Positions 55,470 to 64,000 of a DNA stretch of 64,000 bases are shown in pieces. Within the stretch, counting starts at the first letter, position 1, and each line of letters begins with the position of its first letter. The notes beneath the pieces were generated by a model. The model did not search any database, was not told the origin of the DNA, and worked only from the letters and a program-made list of their open reading frames with translations. The DNA comes from Petaurus breviceps papuanus (Eukaryota; Chordata; Mammalia; Diprotodontia; Petauridae). The translations under genes and the position numbers were made by a program. Where the stretch lies: contig JAMXIF010000003.1 in the NCBI GenBank assembly GCA_028583685.1, positions 80,469,333-80,533,332 on the forward strand, given 5' to 3'.

Positions 55470-56420
55470 ACTTTGCATTTGCTTATTTGTATACACACAA
55501 GAAAGACTCTGTCTTCTGCCACTGTCTGGCTCCAGTCTATCTTTCCAGATTTATTGCACTTGTATTACTGTCATCCAAGCAGTCAATACTCCAGTCAAAG
55601 TGGCTGACTTGCAATTTACTATATATAACATTCTGTCTCCCATCTCTATGTCTTTGCATTTACTGACTCTCATGTCTTGAATGTACTTTCTTCTGACTTC
55701 CATCTTTCAGAATCCAGGGTTTCCTTCCATATTCAGCCCAAAATCCACCTTCCAAATGAAGCCTTTCCCGATCCCAGAAGCTATGAGTTCCTGCCTTCCA
55801 TATTCTGTGTGTGTCTCTCTCTTTCTGTATACATATATATTTATATCTATATACATACATTCATATGTATACAGAAAAGTATGCATGCACATACACAGGT
55901 TTATATATACAATAAAGTTTATATTTATTATAATTTCTATTATTTAAAGTGTATTTCTATTCCTTATAGTACATATACTTAATTAGGTGGCACAGTGGAT
56001 AGAATGCCTGGCCAGAAGTGAAGGAGACTCATCTTTCTGAGTTCAGATCTGGCCTCAGATATTTACTAGCTGTACAACCCTGGACAAGTCACTCAACCCT
56101 GTTTGCCTCAATTTCCTCATCTGTAAAATGAGCTGGAGAAAGAAATGGTTAATCACTCCAGTATTTTTGCCAAGAAAACCCTAAATGGGGTCACAAAGAG
56201 TTGGGCATGACTGAAAAATGACTGAACTGATATATTTAATGTACATAATAATGTACAATATACATAAAGTGTATATATGTTTATACACATTAATGTACAC
56301 ATTGTTTCCCCTGCTAGAATGGAAATTTTTGGAGGGCAAGTACTGTTTCACTTTTGCCTTTGTATTCTCAGCATTTAACACAGTACTTGGCACATAATAG
56401 ACTCATAATAAATGCTTGCT
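55470..56420 (+). mobile_element. L2 3' region interrupted by a microsatellite and a SINE
   Basis: L2 landmarks: gcatttactgactctcatgt, tccaccttccaaatgaagcc, tttcccgatcccagaagcta, then gctagaatggaaatttttgg and tacttggcacataatagact at the end. A TA/CA tract fills about 55,825-55,980 and a SINE fills 55,982-56,230. Confidence 0.78.
55982..56230 (+). mobile_element. SINE with RTE (BovB-like) tail, nested in L2
   Basis: attaggtggcacagtggata, actcatctttctgagttcag, tagctgtacaaccctggaca, atgagctggagaaagaaatg, gggtcacaaagagttgggca, tgactgaac. Confidence 0.9.
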
Positions 56421-56479
56421 GATTGATGGATTAGTCAACATATATTCTTATAGAAGATAAGTCCCTGACAAACTGATGC

Positions 56480-56570
56480 ATTTTTTTTTGTATTCTTAGC
56501 AACTAGTAGAGTGCCTTACACATAGTAAATGCTTCATCTATGTGAAATTGAATTGAATTGCTGTGGGTTC
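56480..56570 (+). mobile_element. L2 3' end
   Basis: gtattcttagcaactagtag, agtgccttacacatagtaaa, tgcttcatctatgtg and a terminal (GAATT)n-like run. Confidence 0.65.
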
Positions 56571-56689
56571 TTTATATTCACTATATCACTTACTTGGTTA
56601 CAACTGATAGTGAATTATAAAATGATTATGATACTACAGATAATATTCAAAACAAATAGAACACAATGAAATACAGTGCAATGCAATTA

Positions 56690-57270
56690 CTGTGTCTACT
56701 TGTGTGCAGAGAATTATGTTCATCACTTGAAGAGAGAAAAAATTTAAATGGTTCCTGCCCTATGTAGTTTACTATCCAGTGGGAAGTTAAGAGCTAGCCT
56801 CAAAGCTAACAAGGTCCAGGTACAAGTCCTACCTTTGAGATGTACCATTTGCATGACCCTGGGCAAGTCACTTAACCTCAATGTTCTACCCATCAGTTAT
56901 AGAAAAAGTGCTGGTCTGCCTTGGTAGAGGGAATGCTTCACCACAAACTCCTTATGCCAATGAAATCCCAGGTCCAGTCACTATCCTTAGTAGATAATAA
57001 ATGAATCAAATAGCTACAAACAAAACGTTATGCCAGATCTGAGGGAAAAGGTCATTTCCAACAAGGAGTCAGAGGAAAGATTTCCTAGAGGAGGTCTTTG
57101 AATTGGATGTAAAAGCTGAGCAGGAGTTCAATAGATGAAGATGGATAGGAAGCACCTCCCAATTATGGGAACGATGCATGTAAAGAACAAGAGATATAAA
57201 GAGCATTGTGCATGTTAGAGGCATAGAGTTTTCCAGTCTAGCTAGAGCTTGAATGGGAGTAATATGAGAT
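56690..57270 (-). mobile_element. L2, minus strand, interrupted by a SINE (56,790-56,995)
   Basis: Reversed L2 start ggttcctgccctatgtagtt, tactatccagtgggaag; it resumes with cctagaggaggtctttgaat and ggatgtaaaagctgagcagg. The inserted SINE (plus strand) has tgcatgaccctgggcaagtc, ttggtagagggaatgcttca and aatcccaggtccagtcacta. Confidence 0.68.
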
Positions 57271-57515
57271 AATAGAAAATAAAGCAACATGGTCCCATAC
57301 TTTTTCAGCCTTAAGCCCCTAGTCTTTCCCTGAAAAGTCAAAAATTATTGCCTAGGAAAAGGCAAAAATAAACAAACAACTCTCTCAGGTTTTCCAGTCT
57401 TGTTCACTCTGAATCTTGACTCTGAAGTCTCTCTCATCTCCTCTGTGGGAAATTCTCAGTCCTAGGGAACTAAATTCTTTAGAATAAGGTACCTTCCTAT
57501 GTAGCTAATGACCAT
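57271..57515. other. unclassified sequence
   Basis: Nothing recognisable. Confidence 0.35.
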
Positions 57516-57686
57516 AGGCCTATTTTTTTGAGGAGGGAAGGCAAGGTAATTGGGGTTAAGTGACTTGTCCAAGGTCACTCAGTTAAGTGTCAAGTATCTG
57601 AGGCTTTATTTGAACTCAGGTACTCCTGACTCCAGGTCCAGTGCTCTATCCTCTGTGCCACTTAGCTACCCCAGGCCTATTTTTTT
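57516..57686 (-). mobile_element. WSINE-type SINE, minus strand, target duplication intact
   Basis: Body 57,530-57,672 (gacttgtccaaggtcactca reversed core; ctctgtgccacttagctacc head). Flanks aggcctattttttt at 57,516-57,529 and 57,673-57,686 are identical. Confidence 0.93.
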
Positions 57687-57689
57687 AAT

Positions 57690-58724
57690 CTGCCTCTTAG
57701 TTTAGGGTTCTTCTGTTAGAAAACAGATATTAATTAATGGTGAGCATTCCATATACCTCCAAATTTTAATCTCTGAAGGCCAGGCTATAAAATAGGTGAT
57801 GGTTATTTGACAATAACCACCAAACAGCACTGAGGTCTGGAGCTGCTTTGTTTTCACATCCTAATATTTCATAACCTCACGTATATGAATGAGTGGTGGG
57901 GTGAGTGTCTCACTGTGGTAACCCAGAGTTCTCAAAGGTTATGTCAATGGACTGTGACTTCTTGAAGATCCTACCTAGCTGGGTTTGGTTTTGTTTTGAC
58001 TGTAGAGGTCTGTATCATTCATCTGGGATACAGATTTTAACCCTTTTGAATATGGTATCAGTTTAGAGGAGGCGGCTTATTAGAAAGTGGGTCATCAAGT
58101 GATGGGGTTTTTGTTTTGTTTTGGGGTTATTTTTGGCTACACAAAGCACTGATGGCCTACTAAGAAAAGGGATAAAAGGTTGAGATTTGCCTTTTTGGAA
58201 AGAGTATCCACTTCCATGAATAAGAAATCCCAGCACACCTCTATTTGGTATAATGAATAGATACACCTGTATCCAATTAATTCCTAGACTGCTAGAAAGT
58301 CAGAAACTCAAATTCAAATTCAATCTTTTACTCAATTATTCTGTTAAATGAGGTGAGAGCTGTCTTTTGTCTCTAAGTAATTTCAAGGTAGTTGTTTGCT
58401 ATGTTGGTGTGTTTTAGTCCTAAAGAATTCTTACCCAAGGACCTTAAAATGTTTTAAATGTATATTATTTAAACAATGCTCACCATATAATTGGTTTCAC
58501 TGCTTTTTGATATTGCAGAGGAGCTAACTAGTTCCCTAAGACAGAAAATTAAATACTAAAGGAAACTTCTACTGCACAACTTTCAGTTTTTATCAGCTTA
58601 AAACTCAAGCAGGAAATTAAGCATTGAGCTCTGCTTCTCATGCTAGTACCAATAGACTGAGAGACAGAGCTCCATCTGAAGAAATAATCAGTGATAATCA
58701 ACCAATCAACATTTATTAAGCACT
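57690..58724. other. mostly unclassified sequence
   Basis: About 1 kb without a clear family. The last bases (caatcaacatttattaagca) look like a reversed L2 terminus and lie at the left edge of the L1. Confidence 0.35.
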
Positions 58725-59114
58725 GGGACACAGCCCGGGAAGGCGCGGCGGCGGCAGACGCAGGCTGGGAAGGGGCCTGATCAACTCGGAGGGCAAGTCT
58801 TCCCACCAACCACAAGGTCCACTACCAGGCCTATCACCAAAGGGCTGGGACTGGAAAGAGCAAGGTAAGAAGCAAATACAGGGGCCCCTGTATAGGACAG
58901 CAAACACTCCTGGGGCTACCACTTCATAGCCCAGAAATCTTTTTAAAAAAAAAAACCCTTTCAGGACCTCCAAAGACCAGGATGACATAGTGAACCCCAC
59001 TTGCTCCAAACCCCCCCTCTGACCCTGAAAATATAGTAACTATTGCCCAGGGAAAAACCCTCTACAGAAAAGGCTTGGGATCCTAGAGGAAGGTGGTTAG
59101 GACCCTGCCTCAAA
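58725..59114 (+). promoter_or_regulatory. L1 5' UTR (possible internal promoter)
   Basis: The first 60 bases hold a CpG cluster (gaaggcgcggcggcggcag) unlike the AT-rich flank. About 390 bases precede the ORF1 ATG. L1 5' UTRs generally carry an internal RNA polymerase II promoter. Whether this is the full UTR or a 5'-truncated one cannot be told. Confidence 0.5.
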
Positions 59115-60107
59115 ATGGGTAGAAAGCAGACTACAAAGACAAAGACTCTGGAGTCCTACTATCCTCAGAGGGAGGAACCAACCTCAGAGGGAGACAATGT
59201 GGACTCCACACCCACAGCTGAAACTTCAACAGGGAATGGATCCCAAGCACAGAAGGCTCTCCTAGATGAGATCAAAAGGAACTTTGAAAACAAAATGAGA
59301 GAGATAGAAGACAAAATGAATAATTCTCTCAAAACGAAAATAGCAGAATTCAAAAACCATTATAATGAGGAAAACATCTCTCTAAAAAGAAAAGTGTATG
59401 ATATGGAAAAGGAGCTTCAAAAATTAACCAAGGAAAATGATTTGCTAAAAACCAGAATTAAACAAATGGAAACAAATAACTCTATGAGGAACCAAGAATT
59501 AGCCAAGCAAAACAACAAAAATGAAAAATTAGAAAAAGAGGTAAAATACCTCAAAGAAAAAATAACTGACCTGGAAAACAGATCCAGGAGAGATAATCTG
59601 AGAATCATAGGCCTACCAGAAAATTATGATGAAAAAATGAGCCTGGACAACATTATCCAAGAGCTAATTAAGGAAAACTGCCCTGAGATACTAGAACCTG
59701 AGGGGAAAATAGAAATCGAGAGAATCCACCGGACACCTGCTGTAAGAGATCCCAAACTGAAAAATCCTCGAAATGTTGTGGCCAAACTCCAGAACTACCA
59801 GATAAAAGAGAAAATACTTCAAGTGGCCAGAAAGAAACAATTCAAATATCGAGGGTCCACAGTGAGGATTGCACAGGATTTGTCAGCCTCTACACTGAAA
59901 GATCGGAGGCAGTGGAATACAATTTTCAGAAAGGCAAAAGAGCTCGTATTACAACCAAGGATCACATACCCAGCGAGACTGAGCATATTCTTCCAGGCAA
60001 AGAGATGGTCATTCAATGATATAACAGAGTTCCAGACCTTCTTGATAAAAAAGCCAGAACTCAATGGAAAATTCAACCTCCAATTACGAGAAGCAACAGT
60101 GACTTAG
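59115..60107 (+). CDS. L1 ORF1 protein (RNA-binding chaperone), intact
   Basis: 330 codons, close to the usual L1 ORF1p length. The ATG at 59,115 gives M-G-R-K-Q-T-T-K, matching the MGKKQ-type start of other L1 ORF1 proteins; the frame is open 24 codons further upstream, but without an ATG. Residues about 60-150 are a charged, heptad-rich coiled coil, the trimerisation region. The RRM begins near D-N-L-R-I-I-G-L-P-E, followed by I-E-I-E-R-I-H-R-T-P. The C-terminal domain contains D-L-S-A-S-T-L and P-R-I-T-Y-P-A-R-L. In known L1s it coats the L1 RNA and is needed for retrotransposition. It is followed by a long spacer before ORF2. Coding capacity looks intact; expression is unknown. Confidence 0.92.
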   Translation: MGRKQTTKTKTLESYYPQREEPTSEGDNVDSTPTAETSTGNGSQAQKALLDEIKRNFENKMREIEDKMNNSLKTKIAEFKNHYNEENISLKRKVYDMEKELQKLTKENDLLKTRIKQMETNNSMRNQELAKQNNKNEKLEKEVKYLKEKITDLENRSRRDNLRIIGLPENYDEKMSLDNIIQELIKENCPEILEPEGKIEIERIHRTPAVRDPKLKNPRNVVAKLQNYQIKEKILQVARKKQFKYRGSTVRIAQDLSASTLKDRRQWNTIFRKAKELVLQPRITYPARLSIFFQAKRWSFNDITEFQTFLIKKPELNGKFNLQLREATVT

Positions 60108-60123
60108 AAAGGTAAACAAGGAG

Positions 60124-60177
<54 letters not shown>

Positions 60178-60744
60178 GCTATTTGATAAGAGTAAACTGG
60201 TTATAACCAAGTAGAGGGTATGACTATAAAATACACAAAATGACGATTTTTTAAAAATTTTGTTAAGGGCTACAAAGGGACTGGGTGAAGTGGAAAAGGG
60301 TAAATTATGCCACTCATAGAGGCATAAAAACTGTATAGCAGAGGGAAAAAAAGTGAGGGTGTTGGGAAGCATATGAGCTTTTCCCTCATTGGTTCTGGTA
60401 CAATGAAGGAATAACAACCAGTTAAGCATAGGACGCTATAGAGAAGGAACGCAAAAAGAATCATTTTAGAAGGAAAGAGGGGAGGGAGAGGAGCTTCGCA
60501 TGAGATCTGTTCCTGTCATTCTTGATGCGAAGAAAAAATAGCATACTTCATTAAGTATAACAATATCCTACAGGCAGTAGGAGGGGGAAAGGGTTACAAA
60601 AGGGGGGTGGGAGTGGTTTGTAGGGAGGGAAGTAGTAAGGGGAAAAGGGGAGGAAAAAGGAGGGGGGCCAAAAAGGGAACACTGAGGGAGGCGGTGGTCA
60701 AAAGGAAAACTATTAAGGGGGGGAAGGGAGAAGGGAGGGAAAAT
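60108..60744 (+). repeat. L1 inter-ORF spacer with (CA)25 and G/A-rich tract
   Basis: 637 bases separate ORF1 from the first plausible ORF2 ATG, far more than the few dozen bases of primate L1. A perfect CA tract occupies 60,125-60,174 and a G/A-rich stretch 60,580-60,750. The ORF2 frame stays open upstream to 60,607 (from a GTG) and would give a Lys/Arg/Gly-rich extension of 46 residues. Confidence 0.85.
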
Positions 60745-63700
60745 ATGAACATTAACAGGGGCAGGAATAGGATGAGGGGAAAGAAACAGATAACAATCAT
60801 AACTGTAAATGTGAATGGAATGAACTCTCCTATAAAACAGAGATGGATAGCAGAATGGATTAGAAGTCATAATCCTACAATATGCTGTTTACAAGAAACA
60901 CATCTGAAACAGAGGGATACACACAAGGTAAAGGTAAAAGGTTGGAGTAAAATATATCATGCCTCAGATAAAGTAAAAAAAGCAGGGGTAGCAATCCTTA
61001 TCTCAGATAAAGCAAATGCAAAAATTGACCTAATTAAAAGAGATAAGGAAGGAAACTATATCCCGTTAAAAGGAACCATCGAGAATGAAGCAATATCACT
61101 ACTTAACATATATGCACCAAGTGGTGTAGCATCCAAATTCCTAGAGGTGAAGGTAAAGGAATTAGAGGAAGAAATAGATAGCAAAACTATACTAGTGGGA
61201 GACCTTAATCTCCCCCTATCTGAACTTGATAAATCCAACCTCAAAATAAACAAGAAAGAAGTTAAGGAGGTGAACAGGATTTTAGAGAGGATAGGTATGA
61301 TAGATCTCTGGAGAAAAATGAATGGGGATAAAAAGGAATATACTTTCTTCTCAGTGGTTCATGGCACATATTCAAAAATTGACCATGTTCTAGGGCATAA
61401 AAACCTCACAATTCTATGCAATAAGGCAGAAATATTAAATGCATCGTTCTCAGATCATGATGCAATAAAATTTATATGCAATAAAGGGTCAGGGAAAGAC
61501 AGACTAAAAACTAACTGGAAATTAAACAATTTAATCCTAAAGAATGAGTGGGTCAAACAAGAAATTATAGAAACAATCAGTAATTTCATTCAAGAGAATG
61601 ATAATAATGAGACAACATACCAAAATCTGTGGGATGCATTAAAGGCAGTTCTTAGGGGAAGTTTTATATCCCTGAGTGCATACGTGATTAAATTAGAGAA
61701 AAGGGAGCTCAACAAATTGGGCATGCAATTAAAAAACCTAGAAAAAGAACAAATTCAAAGTCCCCAATTAAATACTAAACTAGAAATATTGAAGACTAAA
61801 GGAGAGATTAAAAAAAATCGAAATTAAGAAAACTATTGAACTAATAAATAAAACCAAGAGCTGGTTTTATGAAAAAACCAACAAAATTGATAGACCCTTA
61901 GTCAATATGATAAAAAAAAGAAAGAAGAAAACCAAATTATGAGTATCAAAAATGAAAAGGGTGATTCTACCTCCAATGAAGAGGAAATCAAAACAATAAT
62001 TAGGAATTATTTTTCCCAATTGTATGCACATAAATTTGACAATCTTAGGGAAGTGGATGAATATTTAGAAACATACAAGTTGCCCAGATTAACTGAAGAG
62101 GAAGTAAATTACTTAAATAATCCCATCTCAGAAAAAGAAATTGAACAAGCCATCAGTCACCTCCCTAGGAAAAAATCTCCAGGGCCAGATGGATTCACCA
62201 GTGAATTCTATCAACCATTTAAAGAACAATTGATTCCAATACTCTACAAACAGTTTGGGAAAATTAGTGAAGAAGGAGTCCTACCAAATTCTTTTTATGA
62301 CACAAATATGGTACTGATACCTAAATCAGGAAGAGATAAAACAGAGAAAGAAAATTATAGACCAATCTCCCTCATGAATATAGATGCAAAAATTCTAAAT
62401 AAAATACTAGCCAAAAGACTACAGCAACTTATCTCAAGAATAATACACTTTGATCAGGTAGGATTTATTCCAGGAATGCAAAGATGGTTTAATATTAGGA
62501 AAACCATCAGTATAATTGAGCATATCAACAATAAAACTAGCAGAAATCACATGATCATCTCAATAGATGCAGAAAAGGCTTTTGACAAAATACAACATCC
62601 ATTCCTATTAAAAACATTAGAAAGTATAGGAATAAATGGAGCCTTCCTTAAAATAATAGGTAGCATCTATTTAAAGCCATCAGCAAGTATTATATGTAAT
62701 GGGGAGAAGCTAGAAGCATTTCCCATAAGATCAGGGGTGAAACAAGGGTGTCCACTATCACCCCTCTTATTCAATCTGGTACTAGAAATGTTAGCAGTAG
62801 CAATTAGAGAAGAAAAAGAAATCAAAGGAATCAAGTTAGGCAAAGAAGAGACCAAGTTATCACTCTTTGCAGATGATATGATGATATACTTAGAGAATCC
62901 TAGAGAATCAAGTAAAAAACTGCTTGAGACAATAAATAAATTTGGCACAAAGTTGCAGGATATAAAATAAACCCACATAAATCCTTGGCATTCCTATATA
63001 TTTCCAATGAAATTCAACAGCAAGAAGTAGAAAGAGAAATCCCATTTAAAGTTACTGTAGACATTATAAAATATTTGGGAATCTACCTGCCAAAACAAAC
63101 CCAGGACCTGTATGATCATAACTACAAAACACTTTTCACACAAATAAAGTCAGATCTAACTAATTGGAAAAATATCAATTGCTTATGGCTGGGTCTAGCT
63201 AATATAATAAAAATGACAATTTTACCTAAATTAAATTATATATTTAGTGCCATACCAATTAATTTACCAAAAAACTACTTTATAGAGTTAGAAAAAATAG
63301 TAACAAAATTCATCTGGAAGAATAAATGGTCCAGAATATCAAGGGAATTAATGAAAAGAAATGCTAGGGAAGGTAGACTAGCTTTACCAGATTTCAATCT
63401 GTACTATAAGGCAGCAGTCATCAAAACTACTTGGTACTGGCTGAGGAATAGAGGATCAATGGAATAGATTAGGCACACAAGATTCAGAAGTCAACGACTA
63501 CAGTAATGTATTGTTTGATAAACCCCCAGACCCTGGTTTTTGGGATAAGAACTCACTATTTGACAAAAACTGCTGGGAAAATTGGAATATAGTATGGCAG
63601 AAACTGGACATAGACCATTATCTAACACCATATACCAAAATCAAGTCTAAATGGGTTCATGATCTAGGTATAAAGGTTGATACTGTAAGCAGTCCGCTAA

Positions 63701-64000
63701 AACAAGGAATAGTTTACCTATCAGACTTGTGGAGAGGGAATGACTTTATGACGAAACAGGAATTAGAGAACATTATAAAATGTAAAATGGATAATTTTGA
63801 CTACATGAAATTGAAAAGTTTCTGTACAAACAAAGCCAATGTAACCAAGATTAAGAGGGAGGTAGGAAATTTGGAAAGAATCTTTACAACCTATGTCTCT
63901 GACAAAGGACTCATCTCTAAAATATACAGAGAATTGAGTCAAATTTATAAGAATACAAGTCATTCCCCAATTGATAAATGGTCAAAGGATATGAACAGGC
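60745..64000 (+). pseudogene. L1 ORF2 (endonuclease-reverse transcriptase), frame-disrupted and partial
   Basis: Likely start ATG 60,745 (or 60,772). Endonuclease: N-V-N-G-M-N near 60,808, C-C-L-Q-E-T-H, N-I-Y-A-P-S-G, V-G-D-L-N, S-K-I-D-H and S-D-H, all the expected catalytic positions. Reverse transcriptase: [35 protein letters not shown] and F-A-D-D (Asp pair at 62,872-62,877). The frame shifts about four times: near the A-runs at 61,808-61,818 and 61,912-61,930, near 62,950, and near 63,445. Some could be indels in homopolymers. It stays open from about 63,450 to the edge, which falls at W-S-K-D-M-N-R before the Cys-rich tail. Confidence 0.9.

Larger units (their letters stand above)
58725..64000 (+). 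mobile_element. young L1 retrotransposon, 5' region through most of ORF2, cut by the window end
   Basis: Order: CpG-containing 5' region, ORF1 (59,115-60,107), purine-rich spacer with (CA)25, ORF2 from about 60,745 to the edge. Low apparent decay and long open frames mark it as the youngest L1 here. ORF1 is open throughout; ORF2 has about four frame disruptions. The missing part is the ORF2 C terminus, 3' UTR and tail, so target duplications cannot be assessed. Confidence 0.93.

Noticed and set aside
60125-60174. CA tract as evidence of an assembly join inside the L1.
   Set aside because: L1 sequence is in the correct order on both sides and ORF1 ends just before it, so a microsatellite within the element is the simpler reading.
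1-64000. Search for tRNA, 5S, U1, U2, U6 or Y RNA genes and for host exons.
   Set aside because: No intact or near-intact copy was recognised by eye. tRNA-like B boxes found all belong to SINE heads. A covariance-model scan would be needed to be certain.

Overview
The window looks like non-coding genomic DNA from a marsupial. The basis is recognition of repeat families, not a search: tRNA-derived SINEs of the marsupial WSINE/MAR type, SINEs with an RTE (BovB-like) tail, marsupial-type L1 3' ends, THER1/MIR and L2 relics, and many CR1/L3-type LINE fragments. The genus cannot be fixed from this. I see no host protein-coding exon, no functional RNA gene and nothing prokaryotic. Most open frames are chance frames inside repeats.

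Layout. 0-10 kb: a Tigger-like DNA element with TA target duplications (180-532), L1 tails, an RTE-type LINE fragment, MIR and SINE copies and a probable solo LTR (about 8.6-9.3 kb). 11-17.7 kb: a minus-strand L1 tail, a CR1/L3 relic, then an old L1 carrying a nested SINE and a nested younger L1 tail, each with target-site duplications. 18-36 kb: MIR/THER1 and L2 fragments, SINEs with clear target duplications, small DNA elements, and unique blocks. 36-41 kb: L2 and CR1 fossils. 42-48 kb: L2 with a SINE insert, L1 tails, and a long repeat-poor block (44.6-46.8 kb). 48-51.3 kb: a CR1 relic interrupted by a processed 7SL (SRP) RNA pseudogene, next to a 182-bp segment repeated almost exactly 1.5 kb upstream. 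51-57.7 kb: L2 copies in both orientations with SINE insertions.

58.7-64 kb: a young L1 on the plus strand. It has a CpG-containing 5' region, an intact ORF1 (330 codons), a 637-bp purine-rich spacer with a (CA)25 tract, and an ORF2 with endonuclease and reverse-transcriptase catalytic motifs. ORF2 has about four frame disruptions and is cut by the window end.

How the parts relate: L1 probably supplied the machinery for the WSINE-type SINEs and the 7SL retrocopy (A-rich tails; short A-rich target duplications around the SINEs). The RTE-tailed SINEs probably relied on an RTE LINE of the kind seen at 1.37-1.76 kb. Nesting gives relative ages: L2, CR1 and MIR are oldest, old L1 and RTE-tailed SINEs intermediate, and WSINE-type SINEs and the 3'-end L1 youngest. 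Six unique blocks with little recognisable repeat are the best candidates for conserved regulatory DNA. No undescribed biological system is evident; the 7SL/duplication junction is the most unusual structure. Repeat edges are by eye and usually good to about 5-20 bases.
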